Positions 19,345-28,267 are shown, counted from the stretch's first letter. The stretch is 64,000 nt of DNA from Halomonas sp. I5-271120 (GCF_030553075.1 NZ_CP130701.1:1550001-1614000), one strand, 5' to 3'. Program-made: numbers and translations. Notes: generated by a model from the sequence alone, not told the origin.

Positions 19345-20535
19345 TTATCGCTCCACCAGCGCCATGCGCGCGTTGAACCAGTTCATGAACATCGACACCA
19401 GAAGACTCAGCGTCAGATAGACCGCCATGGTCATCATGATCACCTCGATAGCCTGGCCGGTCTGGTTGAGCGTGGTACCGGCGAACACGGACACCAGGTC
19501 CGGGTAGCCGATGGCAGTGGCCAGCGACGAGTTCTTGATCAGGTTGAGGTACTGACTGGTCAGCGGCGGGATGATCACCCGCATTGCCTGGGGAATCACC
19601 ACCAGCCGCAGGGTCATGCCACCGGAGAGTGACAGCGCCCGGGCCGCTTCGGTCTGGCCGTGAGAGACGGCCTGGATGCCTGAGCGCACGATCTCGGCGA
19701 TAAAGGCACCGGTGTAGATCGACAGCGCCAGCCACAGCGCCAGAAGCTCCGGCAGCACGGTGATACCGCCCGAGAAGTTGAAGCCGCCAAGCTTGGGCAG
19801 ATCCCAGGTCAGCGGCATGCCGCTGGCGACGAACACGAGGGCAGGCAGAGCGACAATCATCCCGGCACTGATCCATCCGGCAGGCAGCCGATCGCCGGTC
19901 GCTTCCTGGCGACGGCGGTTCCAGCGCACCAGCACGATGGCCGCGATGACGGCAACGGCAAGCGCCACCAGCGTCCACACGAATCCCGGTCCACCCACTG
20001 GCGCAGGTACCACCAAGCCACGGATGTTGAGGAACACGGCCTCACCGAGGCTCATGCTGTCGCGGGGCGACGGCAAGCTGCGCAGTACGGCGAAGTACCA
20101 GAAGAAGATCTGCAGCAGCAGCGGAATGTTGCGAAAGATCTCGACGTAGGCGCCAGCAATCCTGGCGATCAGCCAGTTGGGCGACAACCGCGCGATGCCC
20201 ATCAGAAAACCGATGACAGTGGCCGCAAAGATGCCGAGGGCCGAGACCAGCAGGGTATTCAGCAAGCCGACCAGGAAGGTGCGGCCGTAGCTGCTCTGAG
20301 GCGTGTAGTCGATCAGACTCTGGACGATACCGAAGCCGGCGGTGTCATTAAGGAAGCCGAAACCGGTCGTAATCCCCCGAGCGTCCAGGTTCTCGAGAGT
20401 ATTGTTGACGATGAAGCCAACCACCACAAACAGCGCGGCGAGCATCAGCGCCTGAAAGAGTAGCGCCCGCTTGGCGGGGTCACGCCAGAACGGTGGCGTC
20501 TCCCCGCGAGGAGGGGGCGAGGAAGGAGTAGTCAT
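19345..20535 (-). CDS. aapQ: General L-amino-acid ABC transporter permease AapQ
   Basis: A 396-residue permease partner of AapM. It shows the EAA loop (EIVRSGIQAVSHGQTEAARALSLS) near residue 290 and about eight membrane helices, with the long insert between the early helices found in AapQ. A GC-rich hairpin in the 74 bases after aapJ probably lowers its expression relative to the binding protein. Confidence 0.94.
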   Translation of the reverse strand: MTTPSSPPPRGETPPFWRDPAKRALLFQALMLAALFVVVGFIVNNTLENLDARGITTGFGFLNDTAGFGIVQSLIDYTPQSSYGRTFLVGLLNTLLVSALGIFAATVIGFLMGIARLSPNWLIARIAGAYVEIFRNIPLLLQIFFWYFAVLRSLPSPRDSMSLGEAVFLNIRGLVVPAPVGGPGFVWTLVALAVAVIAAIVLVRWNRRRQEATGDRLPAGWISAGMIVALPALVFVASGMPLTWDLPKLGGFNFSGGITVLPELLALWLALSIYTGAFIAEIVRSGIQAVSHGQTEAARALSLSGGMTLRLVVIPQAMRVIIPPLTSQYLNLIKNSSLATAIGYPDLVSVFAGTTLNQTGQAIEVIMMTMAVYLTLSLLVSMFMNWFNARMALVER

Positions 20536-20572
20536 GGAAGGTCCTCTCCACTAGCGATGACACAACGACGGA

Positions 20573-20596
20573 CCCCGCCCCTTGTGAGGGGCGGGG
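20573..20596 (-). terminator. Attenuator-like hairpin between aapJ and aapQ
   Basis: A perfect 9-bp GC stem CCCCGCCCC/GGGGCGGGG with a 6-base loop and no T tract. Such hairpins between binding-protein and permease genes stabilise the upstream message or partly terminate. Confidence 0.6.
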
Positions 20597-20609
20597 CCGG
20601 TGGAGAGCG

Positions 20610-21641
20610 TTAGCGAATCGGCGGAGCGTACTGGACGCCGCCTTCGGTCCACAGGGCGTTGATGCCACGCTCGATGTTGAGCGGTGAACCGGCACCAACG
20701 TTGCGGTCGAAGACCTCGCCGTAGTTACCGACCTGGCTGACGATGCTATAGGCCCAGTCGGCCGGCAGGCCCATGGCCTCGCCGAAGTTGCCTTCGCTGC
20801 CCATGAAGCGAGCGATGCCCGGCTTGTCGGAGTTCTTCAGCTCATCGGCATTTTCACTGCTGATACCCATCTCTTCGGCGTTGATCATCGCGAACAGGGT
20901 CCACTTGACGGCGTTGAACCACTGATCATCCCCCTGGCGAACCACCGGGCCCAGCGGCTCCTTGGAGATCACTTCCGGCAGCACCTTGGCGCCACTCGGA
21001 TCGGCCAGCTTGATGCGCAGCGCGTTGAGCTGGGAGGTGTCGGAGGTCAGCACGTCGCAGCGACCGGCCTCGAAGCCACCGACGGTCTGGTCGGAGGTAT
21101 CGAAGACCACCGGCTCAAAGCTCATGTCGTTGGCCTGGAAGTAGTCGGCCAGGTTGAGCTCGGTGGTGGTACCGGACTGCACGCAGAAGGCCGCACCGTC
21201 GAGCTGCTTGGCACTGTCCACGCCCAGCGATTCCTTGACCAGGAAGCCCTGACCGTCATAGAAGCTGGTGCCGGTGAAGTTGAGGCCCAGCGTGGTGTCG
21301 CGGGTCGCGGTCCAGGTGGTGTTGCGCGACAGCACGTCGATCTCGCCGGACTGCAGCGCGGTGAAGCGCTCCTTGGCGTTCAGCGGCACGAATTGCACCT
21401 TGGAGGCATCGCCGAATACCGCGGCGGCCACACCGTGACAGACGTCAACGTCGATGCCTTCCCAGTTGCCCTGATCATCGGGCGTGGAAAAGCCCGGCAG
21501 GCCGGTACTGACGCCGCAGACGACCTGGCCGCGCTCTTTCACAGCATCCATCGTCTCGCCGGCCTGGGCAGAGCCCGTCGCCAGCATGGCGGCCATAATG
21601 GCGGTCGCGGAACACAGCAGGGTTTTGTTGTTGTGCAACAT
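20610..21641 (-). CDS. aapJ: General L-amino-acid-binding protein AapJ
   Basis: A 343-residue periplasmic binding protein with a signal peptide (LLCSATAIMAAMLATGSAQA, cleavage near residue 27). The mature protein starts with DAVKERGQVVCGVSTGLPGF and has the ligand-binding block NTTWTATRDTTLGLNF, both characteristic of AapJ. It delivers a wide range of L-amino acids to AapQM/P. First gene of the operon; GGGAA precedes the ATG. Chemoreceptor C upstream may report on the same class of ligands. Confidence 0.94.
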   Translation of the reverse strand: MLHNNKTLLCSATAIMAAMLATGSAQAGETMDAVKERGQVVCGVSTGLPGFSTPDDQGNWEGIDVDVCHGVAAAVFGDASKVQFVPLNAKERFTALQSGEIDVLSRNTTWTATRDTTLGLNFTGTSFYDGQGFLVKESLGVDSAKQLDGAAFCVQSGTTTELNLADYFQANDMSFEPVVFDTSDQTVGGFEAGRCDVLTSDTSQLNALRIKLADPSGAKVLPEVISKEPLGPVVRQGDDQWFNAVKWTLFAMINAEEMGISSENADELKNSDKPGIARFMGSEGNFGEAMGLPADWAYSIVSQVGNYGEVFDRNVGAGSPLNIERGINALWTEGGVQYAPPIR

Positions 21642-22056
21642 GGTTATTCCCTTGGATTGGGTGAATTGTTGTTGTCATGCTCGTGGCACGTCGCCCGACA
21701 GTAGCAAAGCCAATTCGTGAGCGGTTAGATAGCACCGACAACCTTTCTTCAACGCAAGCGGCAGTGAGAACGCCTCCAAAGACGACCAAGAAAGATAAAA
21801 GAAATTTAAAAACAATAAATTAAAATCACCCAACAAAAGTCGTAGAACGTTGACTGACGCGAGGTGTTACCCAGATGTCAGTCACGCCGAGCTCAATGAG
21901 GCGGCTGGAAAACGCGACAGGAGGAACGGTCATGTGAGGAGACCGAAGCGAGGCGCCAAGACGTAAATAAAGAGGAGCGGAAGTGAAGGCGGGGCAGTGA
22001 AAGAGAAAAGCACCGGAGGGAAGTGAAAGGACAAGGGAGAAGTAAAAGGACCTTCA
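21642..22056. other. Gene-free region between aapJ and speE with a purine-rich tract
   Basis: This holds the aapJ leader and promoter region; I see no clear sigma-70 or sigma-54 match. About 21785-21835 is AT-rich. Bases 21961-22050 are strikingly purine-rich on the plus strand: I count 14 pyrimidines in 90, with AGTGAAAG-type repeats. No open frame there looks real. Confidence 0.6.
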
Positions 22057-22083
22057 CCGACACCGGCGCTGGGCCGGTGTCGG
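22057..22083 (-). terminator. Probable terminator of speE
   Basis: An 11-bp stem CCGACACCGGC/GCCGGTGTCGG with a 5-base loop lies just past the speE stop codon. Leftward it is followed by TGAAGGTCCTTTT, a weak T tract. Confidence 0.6.
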
Positions 22084-22090
22084 GTGTGAC

Positions 22091-22957
22091 TCACTCCGCA
22101 AAGGCGCGGCGCATAAAGGGCGGCAGTGCCAGGGCACCGCGATGGGCCTCAGCGGTGTAGTAGTCCAAGGCCATATCGCTTGTCGCCGCGTCGGCCTCGC
22201 GAAACGCATTCACGTCGGCGCCCTTGCCGGCCAGGGTCACGCTCCACCAGCCCGACGGATAGACCGGCTGCGGGAACGGCAGCGTGGCGACACTCTCGAA
22301 GCCGGCGGCATGCATATCGCGACGCAGCTCGCGGATGATGCTGCCACTGTGATAGAGCGGCGACTCGCTCTGCTGCACCATCACCCCACCCTCGCGCAGC
22401 AGACGATGGCAGCGCTTCAGGAAATCGACCTTGAATAGCCCCTCGGCCGGGCCCACCGGATCGGTGGAATCGATGATCACCACATCGACGCTCTCGTCGT
22501 CGGCCTCATCCACCCACTTGACCCCGTCGGCAAACAGCAGTTCGGCGCGTGGGTCGCCATTGGATTCGGTCAGCGCCGGGAAGAAGCGCTCGGCGGCCTT
22601 GGTCACTTCCTCGTCGATATCGATCAGGGTGACATGCTCGACCCCCGGGTGTTTGAGCACCTCGCGCAGGGTGCCGCAATCGCCGCCGCCGATGATCACT
22701 ACCCGTTTGGGCGCCGCGTGAGCGAACAGCGCCGGATGGGCGATCATCTCGTGATAGAGGAAGTTGTCGCGATCGCTGAGCATCACGCAGCCGTCGAGCA
22801 CCATCAGGTTGCCATAGGTCTCGGTGGCATAGACCTCGAGGTGCTGATAGGCGCTGGTAACGTCCCACAACTTCTCGCGGACCTTCAACGAGAAAGCGCT
22901 GCCGTGGCTATCGAAGACTTCGGTGAACCAGCTGGTGTCGAGTGATTCGGTCATCAT
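22091..22957 (-). CDS. speE: Spermidine synthase SpeE (polyamine aminopropyltransferase)
   Basis: A 288-residue enzyme transferring the aminopropyl group of decarboxylated S-adenosylmethionine to putrescine. The nucleotide-binding motif VVIIGGGDCG and the acidic residues in LIDIDEEV, DGVKWV and IIDSTDPVGPAEGLF are all present, the last carrying the catalytic Asp. The length matches the E. coli enzyme. It appears to be a single-gene unit with its own terminator. Confidence 0.95.
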   Translation of the reverse strand: MMTESLDTSWFTEVFDSHGSAFSLKVREKLWDVTSAYQHLEVYATETYGNLMVLDGCVMLSDRDNFLYHEMIAHPALFAHAAPKRVVIIGGGDCGTLREVLKHPGVEHVTLIDIDEEVTKAAERFFPALTESNGDPRAELLFADGVKWVDEADDESVDVVIIDSTDPVGPAEGLFKVDFLKRCHRLLREGGVMVQQSESPLYHSGSIIRELRRDMHAAGFESVATLPFPQPVYPSGWWSVTLAGKGADVNAFREADAATSDMALDYYTAEAHRGALALPPFMRRAFAE

Positions 22958-23017
22958 GGACTCTCAGAACAGGAAAAGGGGACTAGCTTTACGTGATGTC
23001 GCCTGGGCGACGGTTCC

Positions 23018-23389
23018 TCAAGCGCCGTCGCGCAGCAGGCACCGACGCAACAGGGCGAGCACGGCCAGACCGAGCAGCGCGCCGAGGGTGTTGGCCAGGA
23101 TATCCCAGGGGTCGCCACCCATGCGCCCGGGCACCGGCAGTTGCGCGAATTCGATGGCGACCCCGTAGGCCACCACGCCGATGAAGGCCGGCCGCGTGCT
23201 GATGCCGGCGAGCCCTACCAGGCCCGCCAGCCCACCATAGCCAATGAAGTGGTTGGCCTTGTCCCAGGGCAGGCTGTCGGGCATTTCGTTGCCCGGGGCC
23301 AGGCTGCCGATGGCGATCACCAGCGCCGCCAGGACGGCGAGCCCCGCCCAGGCGTGCCGCCGTTCGTGCAGGCGAATGAGAAAGCCCAC
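23018..23389 (-). CDS. VanZ-like membrane protein
   Basis: A 123-residue protein with about four membrane helices and the VanZ-family blocks [15 protein letters not shown] and [32 protein letters not shown]. VanZ itself gives low-level teicoplanin resistance in enterococci; the proteobacterial members have no defined function. It starts 4 bases after the hemE stop codon, so it is translated with hemE. The link to haem synthesis is positional only. Confidence 0.8.
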   Translation of the reverse strand: MGFLIRLHERRHAWAGLAVLAALVIAIGSLAPGNEMPDSLPWDKANHFIGYGGLAGLVGLAGISTRPAFIGVVAYGVAIEFAQLPVPGRMGGDPWDILANTLGALLGLAVLALLRRCLLRDGA

Positions 23390-23393
23390 GGGC

Positions 23394-24461
23394 TCAGTCC
23401 GCCGTATGATAGGCCGGGCTCAGCTCGTGCAACGCGTCCATGAAAGCGCTGACGTGGCCAGGATCGGTGAACTGGCTGATGCCGTGGCCGAGGTTGAAGA
23501 TATGTCCCGGGCCGCGGCCGTAGCTGTCGAGCACTCGCGCCACCTCGGCGCGGATCGCGCTGGGCTTGGCGAACAGCACATTGGGGTCCAGATTGCCCTG
23601 CAGAGCGACCCGATGACCGACCCGGCGACGGGCATCGGAAAGCTCGGTGCTCCAGTCCAGGCCCAGCGCATCGGCGCCGCTGGCGGCGATATGCTCGAGC
23701 CACTGGCCGCCGTTCTTGGTGAACAGGATCACCGGCACCCGGCGGCCCTCGTGGCTACGGATCAGGCCAGCGACGATCTGCTCCATGTAGCGCAGCGAGA
23801 ATTCGAGGTAGGCCGGCGTCGACAGGCTGCCGCCCCAGGTATCGAAGATCTGCACGACCTGGGCACCGGCGCGGATCTGCGCATTGAGGTAGTCGGTGAC
23901 CGACCGGGCCAGCACGTCGAGCAGCTGGTGCATGGTATCCGGCGTGTCATAGAGCATGGTCTTCACATGGCGGAAGTCCTTGCTCGAGGCGCCCTCGACC
24001 ATATAGGTGGCGAGCGTCCAGGGGCTACCCGAAAAGCCGATCAGCGGCACGCGGCCGTTGAGCTCGCGGCGAATGGCGCTCACCGCATTCATCACATAGC
24101 CAAGATCCCGCTCGGCGTCCGGCGCCTTGAGGGCGGCTACCTCGGCCGGGGTACGCACCGGCTTTCGGAATTTAGGACCCTCGCCGGTCTCGAAGTAGAG
24201 CCCCAGGCCCATGGCATCGGGAATGGTCAGGATGTCGGAAAACAGGATGGCGGCATCCAGCGGAAAGCGCTCCAACGGCTGCAGCGTCACCTCACAGGCC
24301 CGGTCGGTATCCCGGCACAGGTCCATGAAGCTGCCGGCCTGACCCCGCAGCTCGCGATATTCCGGCAGGTAGCGACCGGCCTGGCGCATCATCCAGACCG
24401 GGGTGCGATCCACGGGCTCACGCGCCAGGGCGCGCAGGATACGATCGTTCTCGAGTTGCAT
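23394..24461 (-). CDS. hemE: Uroporphyrinogen decarboxylase HemE
   Basis: A 355-residue cytosolic enzyme that decarboxylates uroporphyrinogen III to coproporphyrinogen III in haem synthesis. The first signature [18 protein letters not shown] is at about 22-39 and the second, [16 protein letters not shown], near 144-159. The catalytic Asp lies in [18 protein letters not shown]. The length is normal. It is divergent from ribA across 237 bases that hold the promoters but no other gene. Confidence 0.96.
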   Translation of the reverse strand: MQLENDRILRALAREPVDRTPVWMMRQAGRYLPEYRELRGQAGSFMDLCRDTDRACEVTLQPLERFPLDAAILFSDILTIPDAMGLGLYFETGEGPKFRKPVRTPAEVAALKAPDAERDLGYVMNAVSAIRRELNGRVPLIGFSGSPWTLATYMVEGASSKDFRHVKTMLYDTPDTMHQLLDVLARSVTDYLNAQIRAGAQVVQIFDTWGGSLSTPAYLEFSLRYMEQIVAGLIRSHEGRRVPVILFTKNGGQWLEHIAASGADALGLDWSTELSDARRRVGHRVALQGNLDPNVLFAKPSAIRAEVARVLDSYGRGPGHIFNLGHGISQFTDPGHVSAFMDALHELSPAYHTAD

Positions 24462-24698
24462 GCGACGTCATCCACACAGAAATTTGCCGACATTGTACCG
24501 GATGCCAGGCCCCGAGGGACTAGCCCTGCGACTCGATGCCTCGATTCTCAGCCGCCTCGATCCGCAAGGATATCGTTTAATGGCGCGGCGATGCCGCCAC
24601 CAGGTCATGAGCGTGCACGAGCCGTGAGCGTGCGCGGCGATGCTGGTAGACTTGGGGCATCGCGTGCCAAGCGCCGCCCCGTTTCATCGAGGTTTTTC

Positions 24699-25334
24699 GT
24701 GACGATCCGATTCATCGCCGCCTCCCGGCTGCCCACCCCCTGGGCCACTTTCACCATGCACGGCTTCGAGGACGAGGCCACCGGCAAGGATCATATCGCC
24801 CTGACGCTCGGCGACATCACCGATGGCGCCCCGGTGCTCGGGCGCGTGCACTCCGAGTGCCTGACCGGTGATGCGCTGTTCTCGATGCGCTGCGACTGCG
24901 GCTACCAGCTGCAGGAAGCGCTCAAGCGGATCGCCGCCGAAGGCCGCGGCGTGCTGCTCTACCTGCGCCAGGAAGGCCGTGGCATCGGCCTGCTCAACAA
25001 GATCCGGGCCTATCACCTTCAGGACGAAGGCGCCGATACCGTCGAGGCCAACGAGCGCCTGGGCTTTGGCGCCGACATGCGCCGCTATGGTCTGTGCGTG
25101 CCGATGCTCGATCACCTGGGCGTGTCCTCGCTTAGGCTGATGACCAACAACCCGCGCAAGGTCGAGGCCTTGACCCGCGACGGCGTCGAGGTGAGTGAAC
25201 GTTTGCCCATCACCACCGGTCTTAATCCTCATAACGAGCAGTACCTGTCCACCAAGGCCGGCAAGCTGGGACACATGATGGCACTGGGCGATTTCACCCA
25301 GGCAGATGACGTGGACATAGAGCGCAAGTCCTGA
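24699..25334 (+). CDS. ribA: GTP cyclohydrolase II RibA
   Basis: A 211-residue enzyme catalysing the first step of riboflavin synthesis from GTP. The zinc ligands are in [20 protein letters not shown] (C-x10-C-x-C), followed by [21 protein letters not shown] with the catalytic region, and [17 protein letters not shown]. The long open frame continues far upstream, but the homology starts at TIRFIAAS. I chose the GTG at 24699 with GAGG six bases upstream. This is the stand-alone form, not fused to RibB. Confidence 0.95.
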   Translation: MTIRFIAASRLPTPWATFTMHGFEDEATGKDHIALTLGDITDGAPVLGRVHSECLTGDALFSMRCDCGYQLQEALKRIAAEGRGVLLYLRQEGRGIGLLNKIRAYHLQDEGADTVEANERLGFGADMRRYGLCVPMLDHLGVSSLRLMTNNPRKVEALTRDGVEVSERLPITTGLNPHNEQYLSTKAGKLGHMMALGDFTQADDVDIERKS

Positions 25335-25443
25335 TCTACGCTCACGAACGACAGTCCTGAGCGATGTGGCGCGGCCCCGCCGCCCCGATTCAGCGACCTG
25401 CGCAGGCTCGACCGTTGGCTGAGAAAGCACGGAGAGAGAAAGC

Positions 25444-26145
25444 ATGGTCGCGAACTCATCACCTACCCATGATCCGGCCTCGCCGGCAGACGCCGCTGAC
25501 GGCTATACCCTGCTTGAGGAACTCCTGCATAGCGTGAGCCACGGTATCGGTGCCGTGCTCAGCATTGCGGGCATGACCGCGCTGATCGTGGCGGCAAGCC
25601 TTGCTCACGACGTCGACCCCTGGAAGCTGGTCGGCTTGAGCCTCTACGGCATTACCCTAGTCGGCCTCTACACCGCCTCGACCCTCTACCATAGCAGCCG
25701 CCACCCACGCCTCAAGCGGGCGCTGCAGATCGCCGACCACTGCGCCATCTATGCGCTGATCGCCGGCACCTACACGCCCTTCATGCTAGTGAACCTGCGC
25801 GACGGCCCCGGCTGGCTGATGCTTGCCGTGGTCTGGACCCTGGCGCTTGGCGGCATCGCCCTGAAGATTCTCAGGCCCCATCGGTTCACGGCCCTAAGGC
25901 TGATCATGTACCTGGCCATGGGCTGGCTAGCCGCCCTGGCGGCCGGCGATCTCGTCGCCACGCTCACGCCGACCAGTCTTGTACTGTTGATCAGTGGCGG
26001 AGTGATCTACACCCTCGGCGTGATCGTCTTCGTGCTCGAGACCATTCCCTACAATCACGCCATCTGGCATGGCTTCGTGCTGGCCGGCAGCGGCTGCCAC
26101 TACGCCGCCATCTATACTGGCGTCCTGCCCTTTACCGGTTTCTAG
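25444..26145 (+). CDS. trhA: Hemolysin III family membrane protein TrhA
   Basis: A 233-residue seven-helix inner-membrane protein of the hemolysin III/PAQR-like family, linked in E. coli to membrane energetics and fluidity homeostasis. The conserved metal-site residues are visible in EELLHSVSHGIGAVLS, ASTLYHSSRHPRLKRALQIADHCAIYALIAGTYTPF and NHAIWHGFVLAGSGCHYAAIY. GGAGAGAAAGC precedes the ATG. It lies 109 bases after ribA and converges with djlA. Confidence 0.88.
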   Translation: MVANSSPTHDPASPADAADGYTLLEELLHSVSHGIGAVLSIAGMTALIVAASLAHDVDPWKLVGLSLYGITLVGLYTASTLYHSSRHPRLKRALQIADHCAIYALIAGTYTPFMLVNLRDGPGWLMLAVVWTLALGGIALKILRPHRFTALRLIMYLAMGWLAALAAGDLVATLTPTSLVLLISGGVIYTLGVIVFVLETIPYNHAIWHGFVLAGSGCHYAAIYTGVLPFTGF

Positions 26146-26162
26146 CCCGCACCTGCCGGCAC

Positions 26163-26930
26163 CTAGGCAGTGGCCTCACGAGCCTTCTTGATGCGCTCGT
26201 AGGCGTTACTGATCTCGCTGGTACGTTCCTTGGCCATCTCGCGCATGCTCTCAGGCAGCCCCTTGCCGGCCAGCTTGTCAGGATGGTTCTGGCTCATCAG
26301 GCGGCGATAGGCCTTCTTGATGTCGGCGTCGCTGGCATCTTCCTCGACGCCCAGTACCCGGTAGGCATCCTCGAGAGAGGGCCCCTGGGTGCCGCTTTCG
26401 GCTCCTCCCCCGCCGCGCAGCATGGCCTCGATCTGAGCGATCTCGGCCTCCGAGCACCCAAGGCCTCGGGCCACGCGCAGCAGCATGTCATGCTCGGCGG
26501 GATGCAGCTGGCCGTCGGCGGCAATGGCCGCTAGCTGTACCTGCAGAAACACCTGCAGCATGGCTCGCTGGCTGCCGACGACGCCGCGCACCTTGGCGAG
26601 TTCCGCTTCGAGATCGAAATCTTCGCTCTTGCCACGGGTGAAGTCTTCACGCGCCTTGGCGCGCTGGGCCTCGGTCAGCCGCAGCCGGTCCCACAGCTGC
26701 CGCGACGCCTCGAGTTCGTCTTCGGTGACCTGGCCATCGGCCTTGCACATGCAGCCCATCACCGCAAAGGTCGATTCGAGAAACTGCGCCTGCGCACCTG
26801 CCAGCTTGCCGATCAGGCTCTTCTTGAGTCGCTGGATCAGCCAGTAGCCAAGACCGCCACCAATGAGCAAACCGATCGGGCCACCGATCAGATAGCCCAG
26901 CAGCGCACCAATCAATATCGCTATAAACAT
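26163..26930 (-). CDS. djlA: Membrane-anchored J-domain co-chaperone DjlA
   Basis: A 255-residue protein. Residues 5-32 form a glycine-zipper membrane anchor (LIGALLGYLIGGPIGLLIGG). A TerB-like helical domain follows (about 50-165), and residues 185-250 are a J domain with the HPD motif in MSQNHPDKLAGKGLPE. It stimulates DnaK at the membrane. The domain order is as in DjlA. The gene ends 17 bases from the convergent trhA. Confidence 0.93.
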   Translation of the reverse strand: MFIAILIGALLGYLIGGPIGLLIGGGLGYWLIQRLKKSLIGKLAGAQAQFLESTFAVMGCMCKADGQVTEDELEASRQLWDRLRLTEAQRAKAREDFTRGKSEDFDLEAELAKVRGVVGSQRAMLQVFLQVQLAAIAADGQLHPAEHDMLLRVARGLGCSEAEIAQIEAMLRGGGGAESGTQGPSLEDAYRVLGVEEDASDADIKKAYRRLMSQNHPDKLAGKGLPESMREMAKERTSEISNAYERIKKAREATA

Positions 26931-27164
26931 GATTCTCTCGTCCTAAAGCCGGTGCCTCGCGCCGACGTGGGTGAATACAGCAAGGTTTTCAAGGGGCCGG
27001 CTCGCCGAGGCGTGCCGTGCGGCCATTCTATCAGGGCCTGGGGCGCGGCCACGAGGGACACGCCATCAGCATGACGGCGTCACGCAGCCGGACAGCCATC
27101 CGGCCATGACCAACCATGCACGTAGCCGCCTTTAGGCGGGGATAACCACGCTTTTTTTCGTGCC
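26931..27164. other. Gene-free region upstream of djlA
   Basis: The djlA promoter region and GC-rich spacer. Small hairpins are visible (for example CCGCC-TTTA-GGCGG near 27127-27140). No open frame or RNA gene could be supported. Confidence 0.5.
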
Positions 27165-27190
27165 AAAAAAAGACCCCACCGAAGTGGGGT
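27165..27190 (-). terminator. Terminator of secreted protein gene 1
   Basis: Leftward, ACCCCAC-TTCG-GTGGGGT is followed by C and seven T residues. A near-identical terminator serves the neighbouring paralogue. Confidence 0.92.
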
Positions 27191-27234
27191 CAGGCAAGGG
27201 ATCAAGAAGGATGCTTGAACGAGACGGGTAGGGC

Positions 27235-27519
27235 TTAACGCGTCGCTGCCTGGGCATGGCTCAACGCATCGGCCTGGGCCTCAGCCGAAAAGTGAGTGTG
27301 GCGCTCTTGCTGGGCGATCAGCGAATGGCTCGCCTTGGCAAGACCGGCACTGGCATCGTTGACGCGGAAATCGGCGACCGGCTGGCGGGTATCGCTGACC
27401 GACACCTGTTCGGGGGCGGCCTGATTGACCTCAAGGGCCCGCTGGGTCGCAATGCTTGCCTGAGCGGCCATCGGCAGAACGGCGACGACGAGTGCGGCGA
27501 GAGTGAGTTGGCGTTTCAT
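27235..27519 (-). CDS. Small secreted protein, duplicated (copy 1)
   Basis: A 94-residue protein of a family I do not recognise. The first 22 residues are a clear signal peptide (MKRQLTLAALVVAVLPMAAQA), so the product is periplasmic or exported. The mature part of about 72 residues is Ala/Gln-rich, predicted helical, has no cysteine, and ends SHAQAATR. Copy 2 at 27771-28058 shares the leader, the central DFRVN-ASAGLA block and the C-terminus. Promoter operator, ribosome binding site (AAGGAG) and terminator are duplicated too. Tight control by a palindromic operator suggests induction by a specific signal. Confidence 0.85.
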   Translation of the reverse strand: MKRQLTLAALVVAVLPMAAQASIATQRALEVNQAAPEQVSVSDTRQPVADFRVNDASAGLAKASHSLIAQQERHTHFSAEAQADALSHAQAATR

Positions 27520-27563
27520 ATAGCGAATCTCCTTTGCGCTGTGTTGCTATGACAATGATAATA

Positions 27564-27587
27564 TTAGCACGCTAATTAATATGCTAA
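27564..27587. promoter_or_regulatory. MarR/SlyA-type operator of secreted protein gene 1
   Basis: A 24-bp dyad of the form TTAGCA-N3-TAATTA-N3-TGCTAA, about 45 bases before the ATG. Its left half TTAGCACGCTAA is one base from the SlyA consensus TTAGCAAGCTAA. It overlaps the likely -10/-35 region (TATTAT adjacent), so it would repress. Confidence 0.65.
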
Positions 27588-27679
27588 CAGTTTATTCCGA
27601 TACTTTTGATACCTCTTCGCTATCGCCGTTCGCCGCAAGGGCATGTCCCAACAGGACCAACCGCAGTGTTCCGATAAGC

Positions 27680-27705
27680 AAAAAAAAGACCCCACCGAAG
27701 TGGGG
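27680..27705 (-). terminator. Terminator of secreted protein gene 2
   Basis: Leftward, CCCCAC-TTCG-GTGGGG followed by GTC and eight T residues; nearly identical to the copy-1 terminator. Confidence 0.92.
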
Positions 27706-27770
27706 CCAGGCAAGGGATAAAAAAGTCACTCTTAAGCGAGGGTTGTCGGCCTTAGCGAAGAACGCCAGCC

Positions 27771-28058
27771 TTAACGGGTTGCCGCCTGAGCGTGGCTCAG
27801 TGCCTCGGCCTGCGCCTGACGTGAAAAGTCGGTATGACGCGCTTGCTGGGCGAGCAGTGACTGGCGAGCCTCGGCTAATCCAGCGCTTGCTTCATTGACG
27901 CGGAAGTCGTCGACCGACTGCTTAGAAGCGCTGAACTGCACCTGTTCAGGAGCCGCCTGGTTGACGTCGAGAGCACGCTCGGTAGCAACGCTGGCCTGAG
28001 CAGCCATCGGCAGAACGGCAGCGGCGACGAGGGCGGCGAGAGTAAGTTGGCGTTTCAT
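27771..28058 (-). CDS. Small secreted protein, duplicated (copy 2)
   Basis: A 95-residue paralogue of copy 1 with the signal peptide MKRQLTLAALVAAAVLPMAA and a mature Ala/Gln-rich helical domain ending SHAQAATR. The frame opens earlier, but AAGGAG lies 9 bases before the ATG at 28058 and the same leader sequence precedes copy 1, which fixes the start. The two mature regions differ mainly at the QFSASKQSV versus SVSDTRQPV segment. Unknown function; one gene duplication including regulatory DNA explains the pair. Confidence 0.85.
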   Translation of the reverse strand: MKRQLTLAALVAAAVLPMAAQASVATERALDVNQAAPEQVQFSASKQSVDDFRVNEASAGLAEARQSLLAQQARHTDFSRQAQAEALSHAQAATR

Positions 28059-28102
28059 ATAGCGAATCTCCTTTGCGCTGTGTTGCGATGGGGAGAATAC
28101 TA

Positions 28103-28126
28103 TTAGCAAGTTAATTAGCTTACTAA
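28103..28126. promoter_or_regulatory. MarR/SlyA-type operator of secreted protein gene 2
   Basis: TTAGCA-N3-TAATTA-N3-TACTAA, the same 24-bp dyad as copy 1 with one mismatch. TTAGCAAGTTAA is one base from the SlyA consensus. A -10 like TAGTAT adjoins it on the gene side. Confidence 0.65.
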
Positions 28127-28150
28127 CAGTTTATCACAATATGCTCGATG

Positions 28151-28194
28151 CCCTCTGCCTATCGGTGCTGGCGCCGGCACCGATAGGCAGAGGG
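28151..28194. repeat. Long perfect hairpin (18-bp arms)
   Basis: An 18-bp perfect inverted repeat with an 8-base loop (TGGCGCCG) lies between the secreted-protein promoter and the dxs terminator. No T tract follows on either side. It may be a REP-type element or a transcription barrier between the units. Confidence 0.75.
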
Positions 28195-28203
28195 CCTGGA
28201 ACG

Positions 28204-28227
28204 AAAACGCCGCCCAAGAGGGCGGCG
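28204..28227 (-). terminator. Terminator of the xseB-ispA-dxs operon
   Basis: Leftward, CGCCGCCC-TCTT-GGGCGGCG then TTTTCGTT, 40 bases past the dxs stop codon. Confidence 0.85.
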
Positions 28228-28267
28228 TGACTAAGACCAAGGCTATCGAGCGCGTTACGGCAAGCGC

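Noticed and set aside
23244-24698. Possible long N-terminal extension of ribA
   Set aside because: Homology to GTP cyclohydrolase II begins at TIRFIAAS, there is a GTG with a ribosome site at 24699, and the extension lies antisense to hemE.
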